A stretch of DNA of 64,000 nucleotides from Nageia nagi (Eukaryota; Pinophyta). The notes beneath the pieces are model-generated. The model was not told the DNA's origin. It ran no database searches and saw nothing but the letters and a program-made list of their open reading frames with translations. Shown here piece after piece: positions 35,086 through 47,959 of the stretch (position 1 is the stretch's first letter; the number at the start of each line of letters is the position of its first letter). Location of the stretch: NCBI GenBank assembly GCA_050084985.1, contig JBITNC010000001.1, forward strand, positions 117,738,001-117,802,000, written 5' to 3'. The position numbers and the translations under genes are program-made.

Positions 35086-37036
35086 ATTTCCTAAATGAAT
35101 AAAAATGAATCTTCTAATTATAATGGGATTCCCATGATAGTTGAGTCTTTTTCAATGTAACAAAAGAATCATAAAAAAGACTATTAGTTATATTTTCTAA
35201 AGTTCGGCAAGAAATGTCTTATCATCATGAGGTTATTATGACCTAGATTAAATAAGATTTTTGATGTTCTATCTATTAGATATGTTGAATTTATATATTT
35301 TTAGTTGTACTTTTTGAAGAATAAATTTCATTGGTTTTTTCTGCTATGAAGAAAATTATCTATGTTTATTTATTTATATATATTATCTACTTTTATTTTT
35401 ATGATATAATCCCCATGATTGTGATTATTTTATAATGCTCTAAAAAAATAGGGAGTTGATTACCTATAATGTGGTTACCATGACCAAGATCAAATAGGAA
35501 CATCTATATTGACATGTGTTCATGCCTTATCTATTTGAAAAAATGAATCAAGTAGGCTTTGAGGTCTACCTTGCTAAATGAACTAGATGTTATCTCTAAG
35601 AAATTTTTATGATTGATTTTGAAGAATCAAGACCATTGCTAGTTTCTCTTGTATGAACAAAAACCACCCATATCATTGTTTTCAATTTTTTTCTTCTAGA
35701 ATTAAGACTTTTGTATTTTAATTTCTAATATATGCATTTTGATATAAATTTGGTGTCCCCTTAGTTGAACTAAATCTTACTAATAATTTATTTTCCCCAA
35801 GCAATGTTATTTTACTAAAACATGCAAAAATTAAAGTTTATGAACTTGTAAGACATATCTTGAGGTTTCTATGAGACTTTAAGTTTATATATTACATATG
35901 CTCTTATGAATATTTCTTTATGATTTAAATTACACTATAAAATATCATTAACATCTTTGGTGAAGGGTAAAAAATATACATATTTTTTATTTTATGATAT
36001 TTTCTCTTTTTCTTTTATTTCATTTCTATTTTTTTTGCATGTATTTCTTACCAATAATGTAATTTTCAAAACTTATTTATCTATTTATGTCAAAAGATTA
36101 ATTTTCACAAATGAATTTATTTATTTTTAATGGTAGAGATCCAGCCAAGACAAGTTTTCATATTTACCTTTGTGCCTATAATGGCTCAGATGGTTTTTCA
36201 CTACAATATATAAAAGGGAAGAGAGGTCAATGTGGTAGGTAAATAATTCATATGTCATTTGGCTATTTGTCTTATTCTTGTTCTTGAGTGGTATATATTA
36301 TTAAATCTAGAGTACCTACCATAATAGCTAATGGATTTTTTCCTCTCTTAAATCCATACTTTAAAATACCTTTATCAATCAAAACTTTCTAAATTATGCT
36401 AACAACTTTTAATTATTGTACTAAATCCTTCATCTATGTAATCTATGATATTTGCTTTCAAAATTGAGAAAATAAAATTAAGTGAATTAGAATTAAATTC
36501 ATGTTCAGCTAACTTAGATTTGCATATTTTTTTAACTTTTGAAATATGAAATAGAAATTTCCAATTGCTCACTAGATCCTTGATGTAATGCACATAGATC
36601 TACAACTTTTACCTTATTCTTTGTATTATACTTGTATTGCTCTATGAATGCTTTGAAAACATAATTAAATGATCCAATTATAGGGAAGTACATAGTATCT
36701 ATTTATTATAAAATAAAGATTTTTTAGGATTTTTAATTTGCTATCTTTTTAGTCATCGACCCTCACCTAGGTAGCCTAATTTTTCTAGGTTAATTTTTTT
36801 CTTTGGTTGGTTAACCAAAATTTTATAACTTCAAAGTATTTTTTATATAAATTAGCCAAACATAACCCCATCTATAACTTTTATAAATTAGCCAAATTTT
36901 TATAACTTCATAGTATTTTATGAATACTTTAAGTTTTCTTAAGTGAATTGCTTATTGAACTCAAGTGATATAGTGAAATGGATATGAATTTGAAAGAGAA
37001 AAATGTTTTCCTATAAGAGGATAGGAGGAAACTATT
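35086..37036. other. AT-rich flank with degenerate repeats
   Basis: The first 400 bases hold diverged units related to the 100-bp repeat at 18120-18430. Further on, a 60-bp block with TTATAACTTC(A)AAGTATTTT and TAAATTAGCCAAA occurs twice (36822-36930), near a TTGGTTAACCAA palindrome. No gene is recognised. Confidence 0.45.
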
Positions 37037-37650
37037 ATTGGAGAATATGAGAATATTGTTGGATAAGATTAGAATATTTTTAGAGGAGATAAGCATCTGG
37101 TGGAAAGAGATGAGTGTCTTGTTATAGAAGACAAGCATCTTATTGCATAAGACTAGTGTCTTGTCAGAGAATACGAGCAACTTATAACTTCAAGAATGCA
37201 CTAAACCTAATTTTAGTAATTTAGACCAAATATAATCTCTAAATGATGTAATAACATTAACATTAGATAGATCTCATTGAGCACATGCAAAATGAGTGGT
37301 TGAATGCATCGTTTATGTAGACAAGCATCTTGAGAGGCAAGATGATGAGCATATTCTAAAGCTGAATTTTGATCTAAATGGAATTGTATGATCACTTTTT
37401 TCATATGTACTTGATGATATTTATCCAATGGTGAGGTTATTACATCATTTAGAGATCTGATTTGGTCTAAATTACTAAAAATAGATTTAGTACATTCTTG
37501 AAGTTACATGTTCTTTTTTCTCTAATAAGACACTCATCTTATGCAACAAGATGCTTGTATTTTTCAACAAGACACTTATCTTCTCCCACTATATGCTCAT
37601 CTCCTCTAAAAATATGCTCATAATCTTACCTGTCAAGATGCTCATCTACA
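37037..37650. repeat. Large inverted repeat built from a 21-bp heptad-coding minisatellite
   Basis: The left arm (37037-37255) and right arm (37436-37650) are imperfect reverse complements with a 180-bp spacer. Within the right arm exact 21-bp steps start at 37527, 37548, 37569, 37590 and 37611 (AAGACACTCATCTTATGCAAC type). Read on the minus strand (right arm) or the plus strand (left arm), both arms encode the same heptad pattern, for example EDKCLVEK and GDKHLVERDECLV, so the unit is a coding coiled-coil repeat that was duplicated in inverted orientation. Confidence 0.85.
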
Positions 37651-37904
37651 TGGATAATGTAGATGCTCATCTACATTGATAACACATATGCATTATCAAA
37701 AGACACTCATATTGTCCATTAATATGTTCATATTATCCTCTTATATATTCATATTCTCCTCTTACAAATAAATTTATTACAAATATCACCATTTTTTTAC
37801 ATCACAACTCTTAAAAATTTGAAATGTCACTATATCTTCTACTTGATTTTGGGATATAATCACCAAGATTTTGAAATTGTTTCACAACTATTTTATTTAT
37901 TTCA

Positions 37905-38030
37905 TTTCAATAAAAATTCTTTTGCATAACCCTAGCAAATTGATATATTGGAAAGATTGTATAACCATTCACTTACATTTCCTTTGAGAATCCTATGGAA
38001 AAAATTCACTATTAACTTCTCTTCACTAAC
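37905..38030 (-). pseudogene. Split gag, C-terminal piece, of an older minus-strand element
   Basis: The minus-strand frame gives VNFFHRILKGNVSEWLYNLS, the capsid-core motif of plant gag, up to a stop about 40 bases later. It is the direct continuation of the gag piece at 52187-52557: when the inserted element and one copy of the CTAAC duplication are disregarded, the frame is unbroken across the junction. Confidence 0.8.
38026..38030. repeat. Target-site duplication CTAAC, left copy
   Basis: CTAAC directly precedes the left LTR and is repeated exactly at 52182-52186 after the right LTR. It proves the borders of the 14-kb element. Confidence 0.92.
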
Positions 38031-39933
38031 TGTTGATCAGTATAATGTAACCCAAAGGATTTCATCTGATTGTGTTCTCCATTGCCCATGAAAGTAGGGT
38101 CCTTTAAAGAGCAAAAAATGGTAGGACAATGCACTCATTGGGGCTTTCTATTCAATCTTTGGGTTATAGGTCAATTCCTATATATGGTAAAGGTTAAAAG
38201 TAACTAGAAAGAGATAGAAAGATAAGAGTAAAAGGAAAGAGATGAATACATTAAACAAAGAAAGTAAATGAACACTAACTACACTAGGCATTGCAATGGA
38301 GGAAGATATCCATATCCAAGAATTAGAATAGAAGACTATCTTATTCTTAGGGTCTCATAATAACAATACATAGCCACAACTTAATATAATCTTTCATGCA
38401 TAAAATTTACAAAACATAATAAATAACCACAAACTATAAATAGTAAAGCATCATTGCATCATATTATCACACTTGAAAGCATTTCATACACTAGGAAAAT
38501 TTGCTAGAATGTCTAACCTTTTGTACTTCTAATAGTCCACTATTTATATGTTCATATTTACAATTGGGTGGTTGTCCACCATTATTGCACTTAATTAATC
38601 CATTGACTAAAAACATCCTAAATAACTATTTATAAATGTATACTTTATAATTACAACTATGCTAGATTACACAATGATTAAGTACAATTAGCTCAAAGGT
38701 CTAGAAGTTTATTATATCTAAACTTTTATACTTCCCAATTGTAATCCCTTTGATCTATCATTGATTGCACCATGTTATAATTATAGTTTATCATGATGGT
38801 ATGGTCCATTAGCTTGATTGGTATGGTTTATTTCTGTGCCTTATCGATAACCATATAACTCTTTGTAACCATTTATGATGATTACTATAGCTCTAGATTG
38901 CATGGAATAGTGAGGGCAATGAAGGTTGTACCATTGATATCCAAGGAAGAGCTGCTACTATCATATGGAAATAAGTCATGGTTGACACATTGATAGAGCC
39001 TTGAGGGTAAAACACTCATGATTAAGTGGACTTGAGAGTTCTCCTTAACTCACTATTCCTATTTCAGTATAATAGGCTCTATTTACTTTTTGGTAAGGTT
39101 TTTTGATGGTAGATACTTTCCTTAACAACCACCCATTTTTGGTAAAATGTCTAACATCATCACTTAAAATTGGTGGGATCTAGAGGATTAACCTTTTGAA
39201 ATATCTCCCATTGAACATCCTCTAAGTATCTCCTCTTGATAATTATCTTAGGACCCATTGATTTTAGATAAAAAGTATATATCATTGCTCAAAATTGATG
39301 GGCTATAGAGGATGCACTTTCTAAAATATCTCCCATTGATTTTTAGTGTATGCTAGACCTTTTTCTCTAGAAATCTATGGGTTTTATAACATTACCTATT
39401 GATAATCTTGAATTGATAGAGACTCATATTTTCCATACTTTCTAGAATTACTTAGACTTGTATAATACCCAGATCAAACTTAGACATTTAATTTCCTTAC
39501 AAGTTATAGTATTTCTCAGATATACTACATCACTTCCTAGACATGAATTTGACATATTGACATGGACTTATGACCTCAAACCTATGTATAGTTATGAAAG
39601 AATACTTGATTGATCTTTGACCAACCTTCAAGACTTATTTTCATGATAATACCCACTTTTGAACAAGATAGCAATCAAGTTACCAAATAAACAACTTAAG
39701 ATCTATATACATAGAAAGCACCCAAACTATTGACAACACCCAAACTATTTACTTAAGCAAATTTTGATAAAATTGACTAATTATAGAGAACAAAGATCAC
39801 TTAAAATATTTACATAAACATGAAAAGGAAGTAAGAAATGGGAATTAAGAATGGGTTTCTTTGAAAGGGATGGAAGAATAAAGAATGGTAGAATGTTACC
39901 CTATCTTCAGAGTATGATTATGGAAGAATAATA
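38031..39933 (-). repeat. 3' LTR (minus orientation) of the 14-kb element
   Basis: It aligns with 50302-52181. On the plus strand it starts TGTTGATCAG and ends GAATAATA (a worn CA). No ORF is expected in it. Confidence 0.88.
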
Positions 39934-40399
39934 GTCTTCTTATAGCTCTTAAGGTTTTAGCCTACTTGAGAATTGAACCTTTACTTGCTTCTCCAACTTG
40001 CCTTCTTAGATGATATATTTTTTTGAAGTTTTGGGTGGAGGCACTAATTTGGAAGGGAGTAAAGATTGGATTTTCATATACAAATATTTCAAATCTTGAT
40101 ATTCTATTTATGACAAAATATGGTACACTTGTAGTTTAACTATATTTTCTTTGAAACCCATTAGTACACTCTCCAATCTTTCAATGTATAGAAATATTAA
40201 AATTTCTTCTTGAGCAAAGTCACTTATTTGTTGCAGATCTGAGATTTGCTTATAAAAAAAAGATTGTTCTAAAAACTATATGGTATTTTCCACCCATTGA
40301 TTAGCAATACCCTATACATCTTGTTCCTCCCATAATTTGGAGCCTTAAATTCAATTAAAGAATAAAAAAATTTATTAATAAAACTAATTTCTATATTTA

Positions 40400-43300
40400 A
40401 TTGGTATTTTTGAATATCTACACCAAATACTAGATCTTGTAACTTGCAGATATCCTAAGTTCTCCTCAAAATTATTTATATTGGCCTTGGAGTGATGGTA
40501 GCTAAATATTTTTCTATTAAGGTCTTTAACCAACTCTGCATTCCTTCAATTACTGATCTAGGCACACTTAGGGCCAATTTGTGCATAGTAGCCTAGGCAA
40601 TATACTTTTGGAGAGCTTGTTTTATTTGATTCTTCAATAAATGCAATTGTGAAAAACGCACTAGTCTTTCTCCTATCTACTCAACCAAGGATTTTTTGAA
40701 GTTTTTAACAATCTACAGTAGTTTTGTCTTATCATCATTAAACACTTTATTTATCACTACTAACTTTTTCAACTCCTCTTTAATCTATTGAGCTTTTTGA
40801 TTATCAATCATGAAGGCTTGAACTTTCAAATCTTCCATTTGTTTCTTTACACTTTCTAGCTTAACCTTAATTTGTTCCAAACTCTTCTCAAACTTAGACT
40901 TCTACTTGTCTTCCATTTTTTGGTTCTATAACCTAGCTATTATTTTATCCTTTTGGGATCATTCCTTTTTGTATTAATCTATTTTTTTATTTAATTTTTC
41001 AATCTTGTTCTCCATGGATTAGATGCTTTTTTTTGGCTACCATGGAAGTATTTACAAAGAGTTTGGATTGATCTATAGCTGGAGCACTTTGAATATTTAC
41101 ATTTACCATAGTCATGGGGGTAGTATGCATCTATCCTTGTTTGAAAAACATTAGGGCAATTTTTATATCTACCATTTTTATCACTTTACTTAAAATTTTG
41201 GATTGTTGCTTTGAGAGCATAAGGGGTTTATTTACAAATGTCACCTAGTCAATGGGCTTCATAATCTGAGTGGAAAAAATGCTTTTTATTTCCTCTTGTG
41301 AGATTTTGGAAAAAAGAATTAAAGAATGTGAGGGTGCACCTGCTCTTGAAGTAGATGCTAGAGTATGTTGTATAGGTTTTTCTAGTGTTTTCTCCTCCTC
41401 CTCCTCTTCTTCTTCTTTCGAAGGTTTTTTCTCTTTAGTTACCTTATCCTTTGGACTAGAGTCTTTTGGCCTTTTGGGATCTTTATCATCATCATCATCA
41501 TCATCTCCATCTCCACCTGATTCACCTTTGGATATCATGGTACCACCCATGCTAATTACATTTCCACCTCCTTGTTGCACCTCATCCCCCATTTCATCTT
41601 TTTCATCTTGATATCCCATAGTATTGATGCTTTTATGCCTTTGCATTTCTTCAACTTCCACTAGCTTCATTTCTCCCGTGCTTGGTTATGGCAATTCATG
41701 ACTTATTCTAGGAGATGGAGGTTGTATTTTCTTAGGTTTTGATGGATGGGTGGTCTAGACCTTCTTTTCTAGCTTTTCCTTCTTCTTTGAGGTTTGTTGC
41801 ACTTAATACAATATTATAATTCTTCTCCTCCTTCTTGGGGAAGACTCCTAAGAAGTGAAAAATACTTCATTCTAAGTTCTCTTTTCCTTGTCAACTTTTT
41901 TGCTCATTTCTCCAATGATTGATCATCTCCCACTTTCATTCCTTGAAAATTGGCTGGGAGTGGTTGCCATACTTTTTTCAATGAATCTTGAATGTACTAT
42001 GAATTCTAGTACTAATCATATTGAAATTCACCAAATTGTTATTTTTCAATGTGGTGTATTTTGGTAGTATATTCAAATCTAAATTTTATCATCTAGCTAG
42101 GCTATAAGCTCTGGGTTTAAGGAAAAATCTTGTCATCTAACCTCCTAGTTTCTACATTTCTTCATACCCTCAAGGGTTAAAGAAGCCTTATCAAAAATTC
42201 CAAATTCCAATTCTAGGGATGCCTCAACTTCCTATTTAGAATAATTTATAAAATATTCAATATGGGGTCAGGGTTCATGGGAAAAAATTAGATGCTTTTT
42301 ATTTGACTTTATTATTTTTGTAATTTCACTTGGTGGGTCATATACCTAAGGGGAATCTAAAATATCTAATTTAAAATTCTATATAATAAATTGAGCTAAC
42401 TCATCTATACAACCTATCTCTAATAATGGAAATTTTTTAGCTATAGTCAACAACTTAATAATAGGTTTAAAATTACCCCCAGATCCATATTTTATCTTTA
42501 TGGCACATATTTGTTTGCCCATTTCTAAAGAATATAATTGGGGAATAACAAATTTTGGTAGAAAAAATGGGTTTTCAAAATACCCATACCTTATTATAAT
42601 AGTTCTATCTTTCAAGAAGTACCAATCACCTATTTTTTTACCTCCTTGTAACTCCTGCATGGTGGAATGGCATAATTTGTGAGTAACCTTTCCCATTAGA
42701 ATATGCACAACTAGGGCATAAAATTTCTCCATGAACTCATAGTATGAACCATGAAGTTTTGTTAGAATAAAGACCCTTAAGTCGATTGGCATGGGTGGTA
42801 TGGTCAGGGTTGCTACTTTGATCTGAAGTCCTCCTTCCATCAGGATCTCTAGATTTTGATGGAAAATGAGCCACTATTAATAAGATGAGTGCCAAAAGTC
42901 TAATTTTCCTATATTGAAAATATTTTTCTTTACCTCTTTTGAAATGAAGGTAATCAAATCATAGTAGATATGGGACTCAATAATATTATAGGCCATTCTC
43001 ATTATAGCTTCATCTGCTTCTATTTGGGTTTTCTTCCCTAAGATAACTGCTAATGCTTGCAAACCTTCTTGTCTTGTAACTTTTCAAAGGAGGTGATGTT
43101 GGATCTCTATAGGAGGTTGGTAGTCCTTCCATCATACCTTTCATTAATCTAGTCTAACATCTCTACCTTATTATGATAAAAGTATTATTTCTCACTCTGA
43201 AGGTCTATTTGCCTTTTGATATGGATGGTCCAGTCAGGTGGGACTACAAATGCATGCATAATAGCATTAGGGGAATATTCCTAAAAAATATTAGGTTGGT

Positions 43301-43770
43301 ACCTGGAATATGCCTCCCTTTGTTGCTTATCCTTATAGGATTTGATTTAATATCCCTATGAGCTATGTCTGAGTGTGATGGAATACAACAACTCATGGTA
43401 GGTGAAAGATTCATAAGGCATGTAGTATGCAAATCCTTGGTCAATCATAACATCCCTCTTAGAATCAACCAATGATTTCTCTTTACCCATGACCTTGAGC
43501 TTTAGGTGTTATAATAGGATCCTCATAGGATTGATGCTCCAAGTATCCATATGATTTATGACCCCCATCTCTATCCAGTTGAAACCAAGAGTATTCTCCA
43601 AATATTCCTCCTGAATGGTAATAAGATTGATGTCCACCCCCTCTTGCTTAGTTACTATTGGCTCCTTGGTATTTGTCATGATGGTGTGTATTATCTTCCT
43701 CATATTATGAGTAAGCATCAAAAATATGAAACTTTACAAAATCAAGCTCTAAAATTCTCCTTCTCCTCAT
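40400..43770 (-). pseudogene. Extra ORF downstream of integrase, coiled-coil and acidic protein of unknown function
   Basis: The minus-strand frames, joined across stops, would give roughly 1,100 residues. The N-terminal part includes LGFNWIEMGVINHMDTWSIN (about 43.6 kb). A globular part with HGSYYEFMEKFYALVVHILM and IIIRYGYFENPFFLPKFVIP is open at 42840-42379. Acidic and lysine-rich runs (seven Asp, eight Glu) lie at 41670-41390 and come from TCA and CTC trinucleotide repeats. A coiled coil (ENKIEKLNKKIN, LEQIKVKLESVKKQMEDLK) lies at about 41000-40700. I know no function. The position matches that of env-like or accessory ORFs in plant Gypsy elements, but no signal peptide or membrane segment is visible. 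Confidence 0.6.
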
Positions 43771-44229
43771 GCTGTTAGCTCTTGTAAATTTTAAGCTCTG
43801 ATTCTCTCAAGAACTTATGCTTTGAAATTTGCTAAGTGAGGAATAAAAGGGTTAGGTAGTATGTTTTACTTGCCTAAGTTTTGTGATTGACATCTATTAA
43901 TGGTAATTAATGACCAAGGAATGTTGGGGTTCATGCATAGTACAGTGTTAGGGATGATAAGTGGGAATACATTAATTTCAAGCATGCTAAATTTAAATTG
44001 GGGTATAGGGCATAATTAGTGGGGTTTTCAAGGAAATCTCCCAATTAAATATTATCCTTTTGATTAAATAATTTACACTAGACATGTTTAGCTCCCACCA
44101 TGCTTAGTTAATGTAAAAATTAATGGCTACCTACCTTCTTAGGAAATGTATCCTACCTAATTTAGAATGTACAAGCAAAATTTTTAATTAATTATTTTTT
44201 TGAAAGATAACAGTATTTACATTGTATAA

Positions 44230-45420
44230 TCTTTAGTAGGCATTACATAATTGCTTGATCACCCGGTAATATTTCAAATAGATCCCATTCACTAGGATAG
44301 GTAAGTATAAGGACCCAATGATAAATGCATTATTTTGTGTATCTTGAGTGATAATATAGGGCCCACTCCATAAGGAATCAAATTTTTAATGTTTCCCAGG
44401 ATTTGCTCTCTTTTCATCCTATTTGAGGATAATGTCACCAATTTCAAACTCTACCCAAGAAGAATTTTTCTTATCAAACCACTTTTTAACTATTTACTAT
44501 TAATGCTAGAAATAATCATATGCTTTGTTTATGTCCTCTTCCAATTTCATGAGTTGATTAAATCTCATTTGTAGTGGCTAAAAGTTGTAGTCTTCCAACT
44601 CTTATAGGATTTTCAATGCAGGTAACTCAAGATCAATAGATAATACTGGTCTTTTAACATATACTAATGCATAAGGGGATATCTTAATATTTGTTTTAAT
44701 ACTAATTCTATCGGTATAGTCCAATTGTGTATGCCATTGTCTAGGATTCCATTTAATTCTCCTTTTAATAATCTAAGTTAAGTTTTTATTTGTTGATTTT
44801 GCTAACCCATTCCTTTGCTATTAATAATTTGAAGAGAGTAACTAGTAGATCCCATACTCAGCAACAAAGTTTGACAAATTAGCTTCAATGAAATTAGGAC
44901 CATTGTTTGATACAATAATCTATGGGATATCAAAGCAAGTGATTATGCTTTTGATCATCTCTATCACCCCTCCTGATTTGCACTCTTACATGGTATGGCT
45001 TCTGGCCATATCATAAAATAGTTTCTTACAGTTAGAATAAATTTATGGCTCGATGACGATTTTGGATTTATAACACCAATGAAGTCAAGACCCCATTGTT
45101 GGGAAGGCTCCTCAAAAACCATAGGCTTAAGAGGCATTGTAACTTGTCTTCTTTTTCCATTTATCTACTATATTTATCATATTCTTGGGCTATCTTGAAC
45201 AAATATTAGAAAATAGTAGGCCAATAATACTCAAATTATAATACTTTTACTACAATAAGTGGGCCACTATAAGTTCCTCCAAAGAATCCATAATGAAATT
45301 CATGCAAAATTCTCTAAGCTTCATCATGAGTTACATATATTAATAGTCTTTGATCAAAATTCTTCCCATAAAGATGGTCATCTATCATCACAAAATTCAA
45401 TTCTTGTAATATGAATATCC
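44230..45420 (-). pseudogene. Integrase of the 14-kb element
   Basis: The minus strand reads ILHEFHYGFFGG, then YYWPTIF and an IAQEYDKYSR zinc-finger end (two cysteines lost). Core remnants follow, and then the C-terminal part near 44.4-44.3 kb (YGVGPILSLKIHKIMHL). The pattern is Tat-like integrase with many stops. Confidence 0.72.
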
Positions 45421-45487
45421 TTCTTTGAAATCTATCCAAAGATTTAAGATATTTATTAGTTTTAAAATAAAAAATAAATTATTTTAC

Positions 45488-45960
45488 CTAATCACTTTCT
45501 TGCTTAATATGCTCTTCATCCTTTATGACAATAATCATGTGTGTAGCCCCTACTATATTTTTGCAAAGAGCTTTGCCCCTAATAAGCTTGGTTGACTTGA
45601 TTTCTACACCATATTCCATTATTTTTGTAATCCAACTAGCCTTTCCTTCACTCAATTCTCCTTGAATGACATACTTTCTTACATCAGGGTGAATAGTATA
45701 TACAAGAATATTATTATGGTACACATAATGCTTAAACTTCTTATGTCCTTTCATTATGGAAAATACTTGCTTTTCAATAAATAAATACCTTCTTTGATGT
45801 AGGTGCAGTGTTTGGCTATGAAAGGAAATGGGATGTTCTTCCTTTTGGTCATCCTTTTGTGTTAGAATTATAGCAACACTTTTCTTTGCTCCATTTGCTT
45901 ACATAATGAAATCCTTTAAAAAATTATGATTTTTTAAAATGGGAGCTTCTTTTATAGCAT
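45488..45960 (-). pseudogene. Ty3-type RNase H of the 14-kb element
   Basis: FHSQTLHLHQRRYLFIEKQV, then KFKHYVYHNNILVYTIHPDV and WITKIMEYGVEIKSTKLIRG is the normal end of Ty3/Gypsy RNase H. The open part is 45754-45488. Confidence 0.8.
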
Positions 45961-45989
45961 TTTTTATATCTTAAAAAGCTTGCTTTACT

Positions 45990-46745
45990 TCCTTTGACCA
46001 AGAGAATACAACATCTTTATTTAACATTGCTATAATTGGAGAAACCATTTGACCAAGGAAAGATTGTAAGGCCTTCTTATTTGAGGATAAAGGTAATGCT
46101 TCAATAGCTTTCACTCTTTTTGGATCAATTGTCAATCCTTTTTCTAACAAAATATGACTAAGCAGTTTTTCTTAGTTAACCATAAAAATAGACTCTTTGG
46201 GATTTATTGAAATCCTAAATTATATACATTTTTCAAAAACTTACCTAAGATGATGCAAATGATCTTATCTACTTTTGGAAAACATTGTAATATTGCATAG
46301 GTAGACTAGGATAATATTTTTTATCAAATCACTAAAGGTATGGTCCATGGACTTTTAAAAGTTAGCCTTAGTATTCAAGAGATCGAAGGGCATTAGCTAA
46401 AATGCAAATATCCCCCACTTAGTTATGAGTGTAGTTTTGAATTGATCCTCACCCTTTACCCAAATTTGGTTCAATCTCAAGTATCCACCAATCATAGAAA
46501 AATATCATGTTCCAATTATTGTGTGTAGGATTTTCTCCATGGGAGAGAGGGGATATTTATCATTGAGTGATACTTGGTTTAGATTTCTGAAGTCTACACA
46601 TAACCTAATTTCTCCATTTTTTTTTCTTGTTGGGACTAGATTGGAAACCCAAGAAGAATGCTTAATAGGATAGATAATTTTAGAATCTAGGATTTTAATT
46701 AAATCTTGCTTCATGACTTCTTCTATTTTTAGGTTGACCAACCTC
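45990..46745 (-). pseudogene. Reverse transcriptase of the 14-kb element, catalytic residues lost
   Basis: The frame has SSWVSNLVPTRKKNGEIRLC directly followed by VDFRNLN and LNDKYPLSPMEKIL (open at 46741-46505). The catalytic motif, normally YLDDI, reads YLCNI near 46300, so both aspartates are gone. The connection and thumb read LLEKGLTIDPKRVKAIEALP near 46130. Confidence 0.85.
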
Positions 46746-46829
46746 TACTTTTGTCTGTATGGTTTAGCTTCTAGTTTAAGATCAATGGTATGCCAGATCA
46801 CATTTTTTCATATATTTTCAAATCATCAT

Positions 46830-47190
46830 AAGTCTAAGCAATTGCCTTTAAGAACCGGTAATAAATTTGAAAAATTATCTTTTTATCTTCTTTAGAGCAC
46901 TTTGATCCAACCTTTATACATTTTCTAGGTTCTACTTCTAGCTCAATATTACCCTTATTTTGAATAGCCAAAGTTTTGGCCTTTTGAACATCTTCAGAGT
47001 CAAACAACCTTTCAAAAGAGAGCAAAATTTTTGGTATAATATTATTTCTAAGTTTCATTACATTTGAATCTTGAAAATAGTCAAGTAGTTCTTCAATACC
47101 AAAGGTATGAGTGACTACTCCATCTAATAGGAAATTCATGATATGTTCATCGAAGTCAAACACTTGCCAAAAGTTTGCAACATCAAGCAC
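46830..47190 (-). pseudogene. Linker between RNase H and RT of the 14-kb element
   Basis: An open stretch of 118 codons contains FWQVFDFDEHIMNFL and later KCIKVGSKCSKEDKKIIFQI. The first motif is shared with the truncated element at 15.6 kb (HWKIFDFD), which shows that both belong to one polyprotein architecture. Confidence 0.7.
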
Positions 47191-47209
47191 TGATGGTCTA
47201 CATTGAATT

Positions 47210-47660
47210 TTTACTCCAAATATTTCTCTTTTATAATGATTAGGATTATATAATTCCCTTTTACTTGCAAGTGCATCAACAACTTGATTATATTTTCTAG
47301 GAATAGAAATAAAATTGATTGCTAGAAATGAATCTAGTAAGTCCCATATCCTATTCCTCTAGGTATTTAGATAGTGATGTTTTGCACTTATCTGGTTTCT
47401 AACTTATTTTATGACCAATTTAGAATCACCATGCACTACTAGACATCTGATGTCCATATGATCATTTTGGATAACCTTAAATAAAGGGCTTCACACTTAA
47501 TAACATTATTTATATAAATCCATATGAATATGGATGAGAATCTTCTCATATACCCTGCTGATAATTTAAAAACAACACTAGCCCCTCAATCATGTTTACA
47601 TATGGCCCTGTTAAAGTACATTGTACATATATCATTCTTTCTCTTAGCTATGATTGAGAT
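47210..47660 (-). pseudogene. Archaeal-type RNase H placed upstream of RT
   Basis: The minus-strand reading gives MYFNRAICKH (catalytic Asp changed to Asn), NNVIKCEALYLRLSKM, a frame change, then LVVHGDSKLVIK, RNQISAKHHYLN, WDLLDSFLAINFISIPRKYN and VVDALASK. These are the successive blocks of the archaeal-type RNase H of Tat elements. In the outer element of this window the same domain lies after the Ty3-type RNase H. Confidence 0.8.
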
Positions 47661-47959
47661 TGGCTATGAATGTTCATATAAGTAGTAGTTTCCCATGCCA
47701 ATGTTAGTGTCCTAGTAATTGAGATCATTAGCTAAAAGAATTTTTTGTAGTAATTAGTAGAGTTTCTCTGAGTGTGTCCCTTTCAAAGACTTCTATAGGA
47801 TCAAGGCCATTCATACAATTTTTCTCTATGATCTTCTTAAGATAAACACTTTTGGTACCCTCATTTAGGATCTTTACTTGCTTAAGGGGAGTAAAACCCT
47901 CCCAATTTTGTAGTAAACTCTGTAGACAAATAGATTCTAAATAAGGATGGAATATCAAC

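Noticed and set aside
41270-41611. Serine-rich plus-strand ORF of 113 codons
   Set aside because: It is the reverse reading of the Asp/Glu trinucleotide repeats of the minus-strand accessory ORF.
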